The notes under the pieces: generated by a model
Seen by the model: the letters and a program-made list of their open reading frames with translations, nothing else
Databases searched by the model: none
Told to the model about the DNA's origin: nothing
Shown: positions 1 to 7,167 of the stretch, piece by piece
How positions within the stretch are numbered: position 1 is the first letter of the stretch
How the letters are laid out: each line of letters begins with the position of its first letter
Translations under genes and position numbers: made by a program
From: Kitasatospora sp. MBT63
GTDB lineage: Bacteria; Actinomycetota; Actinomycetes; Streptomycetales; Streptomycetaceae
Length of the DNA: 50,352 nt
NCBI RefSeq assembly: GCF_000710465.2
Contig: NZ_JAIZ01000202.1
Span: forward strand, 1 to 50,352
Direction: 5' to 3'

Positions 1-345
1 GGGACCGGCCGCGTTCCGTCCAGGCCGGGGCGGCGGGGGCGGGGGCGAGCCGGCCCCGGGCCGCGTGGCCGCCGCGGGCCGGGCCTGACCCGCCGAGGGC
101 GTCGTCGGCTCGGAGTTCCGCTGCCTCGGCGGTCCCGCGATGAGACTGTTCGTTCCTTGGACCACGCGCTGCAGCAACCCGGTACGCGGCGGTGCGTCCG
201 CCTGCTCCTGCTGCTCCGGTACCTCGACGGCCGGGGCGGCCTTCGGTGTCTGCTTCTCCCCCGTCCATTCGAGGAAGCCTCCGCAGGTGCCGCAGAAGGC
301 GTCGTCGTCACGGTTGTGCAGCCCGCAGCTGCGACACACGATCAT
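1..345 (-). CDS. Zinc-ribbon protein of the CIS operon (3' part missing)
   Basis: The frame opens with ATG at 345, overlapping the TGA of the gpI-like gene (ATGA), and stays open for 115 codons to the left window edge, so its C-terminus is unseen. The N-terminus carries two CxxC pairs (C4/C7 and C18/C21, in MIVCRSCGL and FCGTCGG), a classic zinc-ribbon knuckle. After it comes a proline-, alanine- and glutamate-rich linker that looks disordered. Small zinc-ribbon proteins of this kind occur in Streptomyces CIS operons; their exact role is unclear to me. Translational coupling to the baseplate genes argues that it belongs to the particle or its assembly. The call as a coding gene is firm, the function is not. 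Confidence 0.8.
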   Translation of the reverse strand, partial: MIVCRSCGLHNRDDDAFCGTCGGFLEWTGEKQTPKAAPAVEVPEQQEQADAPPRTGLLQRVVQGTNSLIAGPPRQRNSEPTTPSAGQARPAAATRPGAGSPPPPPPRPGRNAAGP

Positions 346-881
346 CGCTCGACGACCTCCAGACTGTGCGGGACATGGGCGGGTTTCTCTGCCACGAGCA
401 GCTCTTCCAGGGCGGTGACGTCCACCGGCGTACCCTTCGCCACCGTCACCCGGACGGCGAGGTGGGTCTGCGCCCGGCCCGGCAACGGGGAGTTGGGGGT
501 CGTGGACCAGCGGATTCCGCCGCTCTCGGTGATCTCCACCTCGCCACCGGTGGCGAGCTGGACCATGGCCCGCAGACCGTCGACGGTCCCTCGTCCGCGA
601 AAGAGCCGCACGCACTCGGCCACGGCCTCGCGTTGTCGCTCCAGCGGCCAGTTCTCGTCCAGGACGGTGCCCAGCCAGCCCGCCAGCCAGGGCACGAAGT
701 CCGGGGGCGCCAGCGCCGGGTCCACGTACGCGGCCAGGCAGTCCAGGGTGGAGATCGCCGGAGCCAGCACCTCGTCCAGGGCCCCGGTCCAGCTCATCGC
801 CACCGGGTCCTCCTGGAAGACCGCGGGCAGCATGGCACCGATCGGGTACGGCGTGCCCAGCCCTTCCACGGCTCTTCGCAT
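342..881 (-). CDS. Phage tail protein I-like baseplate protein
   Basis: This 179-aa protein resembles the phage tail protein I family (P2 gpI, Afp12-like), which in contractile particles helps link the baseplate wedge to peripheral fibres. The supporting pattern is the N-terminal GTPYPIGAMLPAVFQEDP stretch, the middle segment around YVDPALAPPDFVPWLAGW, and RLFRGRGTVDGLRAMVQL, where gpI-like proteins have a conserved R-G-T-x-x-G-L motif. Its ATG overlaps the TGA of the upstream gpJ-like gene and its own TGA overlaps the next ATG, so translation is tightly coupled through this part of the operon. The family call is confident; its exact position in the particle is inferred from other CIS. Confidence 0.85.
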   Translation of the reverse strand: MRRAVEGLGTPYPIGAMLPAVFQEDPVAMSWTGALDEVLAPAISTLDCLAAYVDPALAPPDFVPWLAGWLGTVLDENWPLERQREAVAECVRLFRGRGTVDGLRAMVQLATGGEVEITESGGIRWSTTPNSPLPGRAQTHLAVRVTVAKGTPVDVTALEELLVAEKPAHVPHSLEVVER

Positions 882-2881
882 CAGTGCGCCTCCACTCTGA
901 TCTGGTGCTCGTACGAGAACACCAGGCTGTTCGTATCGAGATCGATCCGGGCGGTCTCCTTGCCGTGCACCCCGGTGACCGGGTCGGCGGAGAACAGCCG
1001 CACGTCCTCGACCAGTTCGACCCCGGACACCTGCTGCAGCCGCCCGAAGATCTCCCCGGCCTGCACGGGCCGGCCGAACGGCCAGCCTGCCCCGTCGGGC
1101 CCGCCGCCCGGCAGCGGGTTGAGGTACCGGTAGAGGACGTCGAGGGCGTCCTCCCGCACCCGTTCGGCGTTCACCCGCGGCCGCGCCACCAGACGGGCGA
1201 CCACGGTGACACCGCGGTACAGCGGCGGTTCGAGCACCGCGCGGGTGCCCACCACCCGTGCCCGGTCCAGGCGTTCACCGATCCGGCGCAGGGTCGGCTC
1301 CGGCGGGACGAGGTTCTCGAACAGGATCCGCCCGTCCGGCATCGCCGCAGCCGGAACGACCAGCACCCGCACGGCCCCGGCGTCGGCCGCGTCCCGGCCG
1401 GCCGGCACACACCGCACCCGGGCGATCTCCGGCGCCGCCTCGCGGGCCAGGATCTCGTAGTCCTCCGCGGTCACCGCCCGGCTGCGGGTACGCACCAGCA
1501 GCGGCCCGCGGTCCTTCGCCTCCTCCAGGGTCTCCCCGTCCACCCCGCCCTGGGCCGGCCGCCGGTTCTCCACGGCCGTGACCGACGGGATCGAGGACTT
1601 CAACCGGCTGATGGCCCCCGCCGCCACGTTCCCGTGCGCGCCGCCCCCGGTCGCGTACCCGCGGATGCGCACCTCGGCGCCCTTGTCGGGGACCGCGCCG
1701 TAGCGGCGCAGGCCGCCGTCAGGTTCGCGCACCGCCGGGCCGAACAGCAGCAGGCCCGAGACCGCGTCCAGCGCGAAGTGCCGGTCCTGCGGGCCGCTGT
1801 CGGCGAAGTGCTCGACCTCGCTCCACTCCACCCAGCCGTCCGGCGAGCTGGTCTCCACGACCGTCGGACCGTAACCGGCCAGTACGGGGCTGCGCCGCAG
1901 CGGGAACCTCTGGCCGGGCACGCCCTCCGCCTCGCCCAGCACCTCCGGGCCGGCCGGATCGGCGTGCAGTGCCTCGACGGTCGCGCCCACCGTACAGACC
2001 GTCAGCCCGTCGACGACCGGCGAGTTCGCATAGGGGGGCTGCCCCTCCTCCGGCTCGACGACCAGCGCCCTGATCCAGCCCGCCCGGTCACCCCCGATCA
2101 CCGAGGCCCGGTGCCCGGCCGGTACGTGCAGGACGATCGCACCCGAGGTGTTCAGACCCCCGGTCTCGTCCAGGCTCGTCTCGCACGGCGCCCAGCCGTC
2201 ACCGGCCCACGCTTCCCAGACCAGCGGCGGATGCTTGGGGTTGACCCCCACACCCTCCACCCGGCCGCGGAAGCCGATCCTGACGACGCATCCGGGGACG
2301 GGGTCGGACAGGCCGATCAGCAGCGCATCGCCGATCCCGGGGCGCCGCCGGAACGCCGTGAACGGCCGCCCGTCGGCGAGCGACCGCGAGCGGTCCGCAG
2401 TCCCGCCGGGCTGCTCCTGCCCGGCACCGCCCGTGCCCTGGCCCTCCGCGGCCTCCGCCTCGGCCGGGGTCCTGACCCTGGCGAGCGAGCACGGCACCAC
2501 GGCCAGGTCCTCCCGGGTGGAGAACACGATCGACTCGGCGGTGGCCGTGCGCACGGTGCCCACCCTGGTGCCCGCGGCGATCGTCAGCGGCGAACCGGCC
2601 GGGCTGGAGAGCCAGAAGGTGACGGGTGCCCGGGCCGGGGTGGGCGGCAGCATGCGCAGACCGATCAGGTTGAGGAACGTCACGTACAGCCGGTCGGGAA
2701 TCTGGTTCAGCCGGTAGAACAGCTGGTCGGTCATGTGGGCGAAGGTCTCGATCAGGGTGACGCCGGGGTCGGAGACGTTGTGGTCCGTCCACGCCGGGCA
2801 GCGCCGCATCACCAGGCGCTTCGCCTCGTCGACCAGGTCCTGGAAACGACGGTCGTCGAGGTCGGGGGCAGGCAGGGGCAT
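881..2881 (-). CDS. Baseplate J-like wedge protein
   Basis: A 666-aa homologue of the putative baseplate assembly (gpJ, Afp11-like) family, which forms the main wedges of the baseplate and triggers sheath contraction. The N-terminus (LPAPDLDDRRFQDLVDEAKRL, then DHNVSDPGVTLIETFAHMTD) is the typical opening of this family, and the C-terminal half has the EILAREAAPEIARV segment seen in baseplate_J proteins. The open frame extends further upstream, but the ATG at 2881 overlaps the stop of the gp25 gene in an ATGA junction and matches the usual family start. Residues about 165-190 form a glycine- and glutamine-rich insert that may be flexible. Confidence 0.9.
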   Translation of the reverse strand: MPLPAPDLDDRRFQDLVDEAKRLVMRRCPAWTDHNVSDPGVTLIETFAHMTDQLFYRLNQIPDRLYVTFLNLIGLRMLPPTPARAPVTFWLSSPAGSPLTIAAGTRVGTVRTATAESIVFSTREDLAVVPCSLARVRTPAEAEAAEGQGTGGAGQEQPGGTADRSRSLADGRPFTAFRRRPGIGDALLIGLSDPVPGCVVRIGFRGRVEGVGVNPKHPPLVWEAWAGDGWAPCETSLDETGGLNTSGAIVLHVPAGHRASVIGGDRAGWIRALVVEPEEGQPPYANSPVVDGLTVCTVGATVEALHADPAGPEVLGEAEGVPGQRFPLRRSPVLAGYGPTVVETSSPDGWVEWSEVEHFADSGPQDRHFALDAVSGLLLFGPAVREPDGGLRRYGAVPDKGAEVRIRGYATGGGAHGNVAAGAISRLKSSIPSVTAVENRRPAQGGVDGETLEEAKDRGPLLVRTRSRAVTAEDYEILAREAAPEIARVRCVPAGRDAADAGAVRVLVVPAAAMPDGRILFENLVPPEPTLRRIGERLDRARVVGTRAVLEPPLYRGVTVVARLVARPRVNAERVREDALDVLYRYLNPLPGGGPDGAGWPFGRPVQAGEIFGRLQQVSGVELVEDVRLFSADPVTGVHGKETARIDLDTNSLVFSYEHQIRVEAH

Positions 2882-3288
2882 CAGTACTCGCCCTCCTCGT
2901 GCTCGGGGATGGTGTAGAAGGGGAAGACGAGGTTGCGTGGACTGTTGGTACCGGGGATGACGTACCGGATGTCGATGTAGAGCAGACCGGGACGCTCCCG
3001 GTCCGGGTACACCTCCACCTCGGCGACGTCCACGCGCGGCTCCCACTGCTCGATCGCACGCCTCACCAAGTCGGCTATCTCCGCGGTCTTGTGGACGCTC
3101 GCACCGTCGAACACGTAGTCCCGCAGGGTGCTGCCGAACCGCGGCCGCATCGGGCGCTCACCCGGGTACGTCTCCAGGATCAGCCGCATCGCCTGCTCCA
3201 GCTTGACGGTCCCCGAGGCCATCGCCACCGTGCCCGCGGGCTCCACCGCGAACGGGAACGACCAGCCGCTCCCGACGAAATCGGTCAT
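2881..3288 (-). CDS. GPW/gp25 family baseplate protein
   Basis: A 135-aa protein of the gp25-like lysozyme-fold family (Afp9-like), the small wedge component that contacts the sheath and gpJ. Typical features are the opening GSGWSFPFAV, the glycine- and arginine-rich ERPMRPRFGSTLRDYVFD segment, and the E-P-R-V near residue 85, where gp25 proteins carry a conserved E-P-R/W element. Length matches the family. It starts at ATG 3288, seven bases after the spike gene, and ends in an ATGA overlap with the gpJ-like gene, as expected for subunits made together. Confidence 0.93.
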   Translation of the reverse strand: MTDFVGSGWSFPFAVEPAGTVAMASGTVKLEQAMRLILETYPGERPMRPRFGSTLRDYVFDGASVHKTAEIADLVRRAIEQWEPRVDVAEVEVYPDRERPGLLYIDIRYVIPGTNSPRNLVFPFYTIPEHEEGEY

Positions 3289-3295
3289 CGCGGCC

Positions 3296-5134
3296 TCACC
3301 CGCCCAACGAGATGGACGCGCCCGACACCGACACGGTGCCCTGGCTCTGGATGGTCAGCGAGCCCGCGGACTTCAGCGTCAGTGCGTCACCACCGTCGAT
3401 GGTCACGGTGCCGGCGTCGCCCGTCACGATGTTGATGGTCCCCGCCCGGCCGCACTCGATGGTCAGCTGCCCGGCCGGATCCGCGGGCGCGCACCTCAGC
3501 GCCAACGACCCCTGAACGGCGTCCATGTCCAACTCGAAGGACCCGTCACCGGTACCGAGCGTGATCCGCGACCGCTCCGGCGTCGGCCCGTCACCCATCT
3601 CGTCGTGGAACACCAGCCGGTTGCCCGAGGCGGAGACGAAGCCGCGGCGCGCGACCGTGGCGTCCGCGCCACCCGGCCCCCGCACCACCGCGCCGCCACC
3701 GAGGTCGTACGCACTGTGCTCGGTGACCACACCGCCGAGCACATACGGACGGCGCGGATCACCGAACTCGAACCCCACCAGCACCTGGTCACCGACCTCC
3801 GGCAGGAACATCGCCCCGCTGCGCCGGCCCGCACCGAACTGGACCACCGGCGCCCAGTCCGTCCGCACGTCGGGCGACAGCCACGGCATCGTCAGCCGCA
3901 CCCGGGCGTGGTCGTCACCGATGTCGTCGACCATCGCGCAGACCAGCCCCGGGATCCGCAGCGGATCGGCGGCGCCGGCCGAGGCGAGGTCGAGCAGCGA
4001 ACGGTCTTGCGAGCCCCCGGCCGTGAACTCGGTACGGTAGCCGCGGTCCGTCAGATCGAAGACGTGCCGGGCCCGGGTGACCAGCCAGGTGTCGGGGAAC
4101 CGGCCTGGGATCCCGCGGACCTTGACGGTGACGCCCGCCCGGACGGCGGGGTTGCCCATCGCGTCGCCCTCCGCCTCGGCGAAGGTGCCGCCGACGAAGG
4201 CGGCCAGAGCCTCGGCCGCGACCTGCGCACTGCCGACCGGCACAGTGCCGACGACGTGGGCGGTCGTGCTCGGCGCGGGGCCGCCGTCCTCCGACCCCGG
4301 CCCGCCCGCCGCCACACCCACCGGAACGGCCGACCCCGACGAGAACAGCCCCGCGACCCCGGCTGCGTCCTGCACACCCGGCGCCGAGGTGAAGACCGAG
4401 GCGACCGGCACCACGGACGCGTCCGCGAGCACGGCCCGCAACGGATCCCAGACCCGCACCTCGACCTCCGACGGCAGGTTCCCGGCGGTGACCCGCGGCT
4501 CGAACCGCAGCAGATCGCCCGGTATCGCCAGCTCCGGCGGGCTGCCACCGGAGTCCGACACCGTACGGGCCGGACGGAAGCAGAACCGGCCGTCGACCAT
4601 CCCGAACTCGAACCCGATCTCCCTCGCGCGCCGGTCCAGGAACTCCCAGTCGCTCTGATTGCACTGCAGCACGTGCTCGTGCACGGTCCCGGTGTCGGCG
4701 ATCCCGCCGATCGGCAACTGCGCCTCCTCGGCGATCCGCAGCGCGATGTCGGAGTCGGTCGCGTCGGCGAACGACCGGGTTCTGCGCGCCCGTTGCAGCC
4801 GGTGGCACAGGTCGTAACCACGGATCACCGTCTGCCCGGAGATGCCGTGATAGTGCCCCTCGACGGCGGTGATCTCGCCGACGATCAGCCGGCCCCCCGG
4901 CCCGGACCCGGTCCGTACCTGGACCCGCGTCCCGATCTCCAGCCCGGCATCGTCCAGGGCGAACCCGGTCAGGTCGTCGAAGGCGAGCACGAACATGGCC
5001 GGCAGCCGCAGGTGGGTGTCCACCTCGGCCCGCGCCAGACACCGCGCGGCGACCCCGGACAGCTCGCGCCCCGTACCCGGACCGATCAGAACCGTCGGCC
5101 GTACGGTGAAGGCCGGCCCCTGCGGTACGGTCAT
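3296..5134 (-). CDS. VgrG/gp5-like spike hub protein
   Basis: This 612-aa protein is the central spike and hub of the injection particle (Afp8/VgrG-like; gpD plus gp5 fold). The N-terminal 340 residues resemble the phage late control gpD domain, with conserved stretches such as GHYHGISGQTVIRGYD and the W-x-F-L-D-R-R-A segment (QSDWEFLDRRAREIGFE). A gp5 OB-fold follows at about residues 400-480 (ARVRLTMPWLS, then FLPEVGDQVLVGFEFGD and PYVLGGV). The C-terminus is a short beta-rich repeat of the type that builds the spike needle (GSLTIQSQGTVSVSG). The ATG at 5134 overlaps the LysM gene stop. No extra effector domain is fused to the tip, so cargo should be carried elsewhere. Confidence 0.92.
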   Translation of the reverse strand: MTVPQGPAFTVRPTVLIGPGTGRELSGVAARCLARAEVDTHLRLPAMFVLAFDDLTGFALDDAGLEIGTRVQVRTGSGPGGRLIVGEITAVEGHYHGISGQTVIRGYDLCHRLQRARRTRSFADATDSDIALRIAEEAQLPIGGIADTGTVHEHVLQCNQSDWEFLDRRAREIGFEFGMVDGRFCFRPARTVSDSGGSPPELAIPGDLLRFEPRVTAGNLPSEVEVRVWDPLRAVLADASVVPVASVFTSAPGVQDAAGVAGLFSSGSAVPVGVAAGGPGSEDGGPAPSTTAHVVGTVPVGSAQVAAEALAAFVGGTFAEAEGDAMGNPAVRAGVTVKVRGIPGRFPDTWLVTRARHVFDLTDRGYRTEFTAGGSQDRSLLDLASAGAADPLRIPGLVCAMVDDIGDDHARVRLTMPWLSPDVRTDWAPVVQFGAGRRSGAMFLPEVGDQVLVGFEFGDPRRPYVLGGVVTEHSAYDLGGGAVVRGPGGADATVARRGFVSASGNRLVFHDEMGDGPTPERSRITLGTGDGSFELDMDAVQGSLALRCAPADPAGQLTIECGRAGTINIVTGDAGTVTIDGGDALTLKSAGSLTIQSQGTVSVSGASISLGG

Positions 5135-5829
5135 CGCTCGCTCTCCTGTGATCCGGGCAGGTAGACGAGTGTTCCCGGCCGCACCCGCAGCGGATCGTCG
5201 AAACGGTTCGCCGCGGCGATCTCGCGCCACCGCCCGGGGCTGCCGCAGGCGCGTGTCGCGAGATGCGGCAGGCTCTCCGCACCGGTGAGCAGATGACTGC
5301 GGCGCCCGGGTGCACCGCCCGAACTGGGGTTGGTGGGCGTCTCGGTGTTCCTGACCTCATGGAGCGTCAGGTCGACCGCGGCCCGCACGGGTACCCCGGA
5401 ACGGTTGAACCGGCTGTACGTGACGGTCGCCTGGTGGAGCGTGACCCGGGTCTGCCTGCTTCCCCAGATGAAGTGCAGAAGCCTCGGGACGAACGTCTCC
5501 GAGGAATTGACCGCGGGCTCCAGATACGTCCATCCGAGCAGGCGCTCACAGGTCTTCAGCACGTCCCGGCCGTCGAAGGTGCACGAGCGCAGCACGATGC
5601 TCGTCGTGCCCATGGCCTTCGCCATGTCCTCCAGACTGAAGGAGGAGGCGGCCGCGTTGCCGTACGTGTTGGCCGTGTGGGAGACGGTGATGGTGGCCGG
5701 GTTGAACTGGAACTGGACGTACCCGGTCGGAGGGGTCGAGTCGACAGGGCCGAGCTGCGCTCTGGCGTCGGTGGACAGCGTGGGCTCCCGAAGGTGAGAG
5801 GGGATCCGGGTGCCACACCGTGTCGGCAC
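5131..5829 (-). CDS. LysM-domain CIS adaptor (Afp7-like)
   Basis: A protein of about 232 aa with an N-terminal CIS tube-adaptor region (VQFQFNPATITVSH, the F-N-P-x-x-x family signature; then SFSLEDMAKAMG) and a C-terminal LysM module (residues about 180-232, ending RPGTLVYLPG). In related particles this protein joins the inner tube to the spike hub. The start is uncertain. The frame is open much further upstream without similarity, and GTG 5829 is the nearest usual start, but it lacks a clear ribosome-binding site; CTG within the LSTDARAQ region is possible. The stop overlaps the spike ATG (ATGA). Confidence 0.85.
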   Translation of the reverse strand: MPTRCGTRIPSHLREPTLSTDARAQLGPVDSTPPTGYVQFQFNPATITVSHTANTYGNAAASSFSLEDMAKAMGTTSIVLRSCTFDGRDVLKTCERLLGWTYLEPAVNSSETFVPRLLHFIWGSRQTRVTLHQATVTYSRFNRSGVPVRAAVDLTLHEVRNTETPTNPSSGGAPGRRSHLLTGAESLPHLATRACGSPGRWREIAAANRFDDPLRVRPGTLVYLPGSQESER

Positions 5830-5873
5830 CGGTGATGACAGCCGTGTTACGGCGCTTGCGGTGTGGCGGCGGG

Positions 5874-6446
5874 TCAGGGCAGAAAACCGGCGTGTTCGAG
5901 GGTGAGCGTCTCGATGGCGACCGCGTTCTGCTTGGCGTCCATGACCGGCCCGCTCCACGAGGCCGGATAGGCGTCGTGCAGGGTCCAGGCGGCGACCGGC
6001 TGCTGGTGGACGTCCTGCAGGACGATCTTCACCGTGCCCTTCGGCGGATGGGCGCCGTTCTCGTCGTCGTTCATCCAGCTCGCGACGAACCGGGCGAGCC
6101 AGTTCTGCAGGTCCTGGGAGCTCTTCGACTCCATCGCCCGCTCCAGGACCACCGCGGAGTAGACGACCTGGCCGGGAAGTTTGACCTCGCCGCTGTAGTC
6201 GCCACCTACCTTGACCGTCTCGGTCCTGAAGTCGACCTTCAGCCCCCGGCAGGCCGACCACTCCCCGAGCGGCACACTGGTGGCTCCCTCGAAGGTGACG
6301 GTGAAACGCATGGACAGGCCGTACTGCCGGAACGCGGCTCCGGCCGCCGCCCTGTGCGCCATGGACGCGGCTGCGGACGCGCCCGTGGCGAGACCGGTCG
6401 GGGTGGCGGCGTGGTCGGCTGTCACGGCGATGGAGGCGATGCTCAC
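5874..6446 (-). CDS. Tail tube-like protein (gp19 family), baseplate-proximal paralogue
   Basis: A 190-aa member of the T4 gp19-like tube family. It shares SLSMRFTVTFEG-type opening, LGEWSACRGLKVDF, and the closing IETLTLEHAGFL with the next gene upstream (IETLKLAHSGFL), so the two are paralogues. They are clearly different from the two main tube genes at 10-11 kb. In related CIS such paralogues (Afp5/Afp6-like) form the first tube rings on the spike. The start is GTG 6446 preceded by an AAAGG box; about 35 N-terminal residues are alanine-rich and poorly conserved in character, so an internal start cannot be excluded. Confidence 0.85.
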   Translation of the reverse strand: MSIASIAVTADHAATPTGLATGASAAASMAHRAAAGAAFRQYGLSMRFTVTFEGATSVPLGEWSACRGLKVDFRTETVKVGGDYSGEVKLPGQVVYSAVVLERAMESKSSQDLQNWLARFVASWMNDDENGAHPPKGTVKIVLQDVHQQPVAAWTLHDAYPASWSGPVMDAKQNAVAIETLTLEHAGFLP

Positions 6447-6480
6447 TGCGGGGCTGCCTTTCTGCTCTTCGGTCCGGTGG

Positions 6481-7008
6481 TCAGGAGGGGGAGATCATCG
6501 GTACGGGCGCGGCCGACGCCGAGGAGTCCAGGTCGTCCTCCAGGAAGCCGCTGTGGGCGAGCTTGAGGGTCTCGATCGCGGGCTTGGCGCCTCCCGCGTC
6601 GAACGAGTCGATGGACCAGGAGATCGGGAAGAACTCGCTCAGCCGCCACTCGACCACCGGGATCCCGACGAAGTTGACCAGCTGGATCGTGCCGCTCTGG
6701 GGCTGTGGCCGCCTGGAGGTCTGCGCGAGCCAGTGCTGCACCACCCGTGAGAACGGTCCGGCGGCCCGGCTGAGCGTGATCGGCTCGTACCGGGTGGCCC
6801 CCGGGTAGAGCCAGACGTGGTTCCCGCGGTCCCCGACCCGGTGCTCCACCTGCTGCCAGGACACCGACAGCCCGGTCACCTTGGACCACTCGCCGAAGTG
6901 GTAGGCGACGTTGTCGATGAAGACGGCGAACCGGTGGCTCATACCGACCATCCGCGGGTCGGCGATGTTCCCGGCCTGCTCGGCCGCGCCGAGCATCGAC
7001 TCCATCAT
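6481..7008 (-). CDS. Tail tube-like protein (gp19 family), second baseplate-proximal paralogue
   Basis: A 175-aa gp19-like tube protein (core from RFAVFIDNVAYHFGEWSKVTGL to IETLKLAHSGFLED). The pattern of an N-terminal strand, the G-E-W-x-x-x-x-G-L turn and the C-terminal I-E-T-L-x-L-x-H-x-G-F-L matches its neighbour at 5874-6446. ATG 7008 is preceded by GGAG eight bases upstream. The short serine/alanine-rich tail after the fold is not in the paralogue. It probably makes the tube-initiating ring between LysM adaptor, hub and main tube. The 159 bases up to the DUF4157 gene contain no convincing gene. Confidence 0.87.
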   Translation of the reverse strand: MMESMLGAAEQAGNIADPRMVGMSHRFAVFIDNVAYHFGEWSKVTGLSVSWQQVEHRVGDRGNHVWLYPGATRYEPITLSRAAGPFSRVVQHWLAQTSRRPQPQSGTIQLVNFVGIPVVEWRLSEFFPISWSIDSFDAGGAKPAIETLKLAHSGFLEDDLDSSASAAPVPMISPS

Positions 7009-7167
7009 CGGATCTCCGTAGGTTCCAGGGCGGTCCCGGGGACCGGATGCGGCCGGTCGGGCTGCGCCGACCGGGACTTGTCAGGAGTAGCGGCCACCAC
7101 CGCGCGGTGGTGGCCGTGGTGCGCCGGGGCAATGGTGCGAGGTGCGCCTGCCGGGGAGCGTCCCCGG

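Noticed and set aside
884..2917. Long plus-strand open frame antisense to the gpJ-like gene
   Set aside because: It mirrors the true gene, has a composition rich in R, H, P, G typical of antisense frames in GC-rich DNA, and no start signal or domain.
3128..5164. Long plus-strand frame antisense to the spike gene
   Set aside because: Same reason; the minus strand encodes a clear VgrG-like protein.
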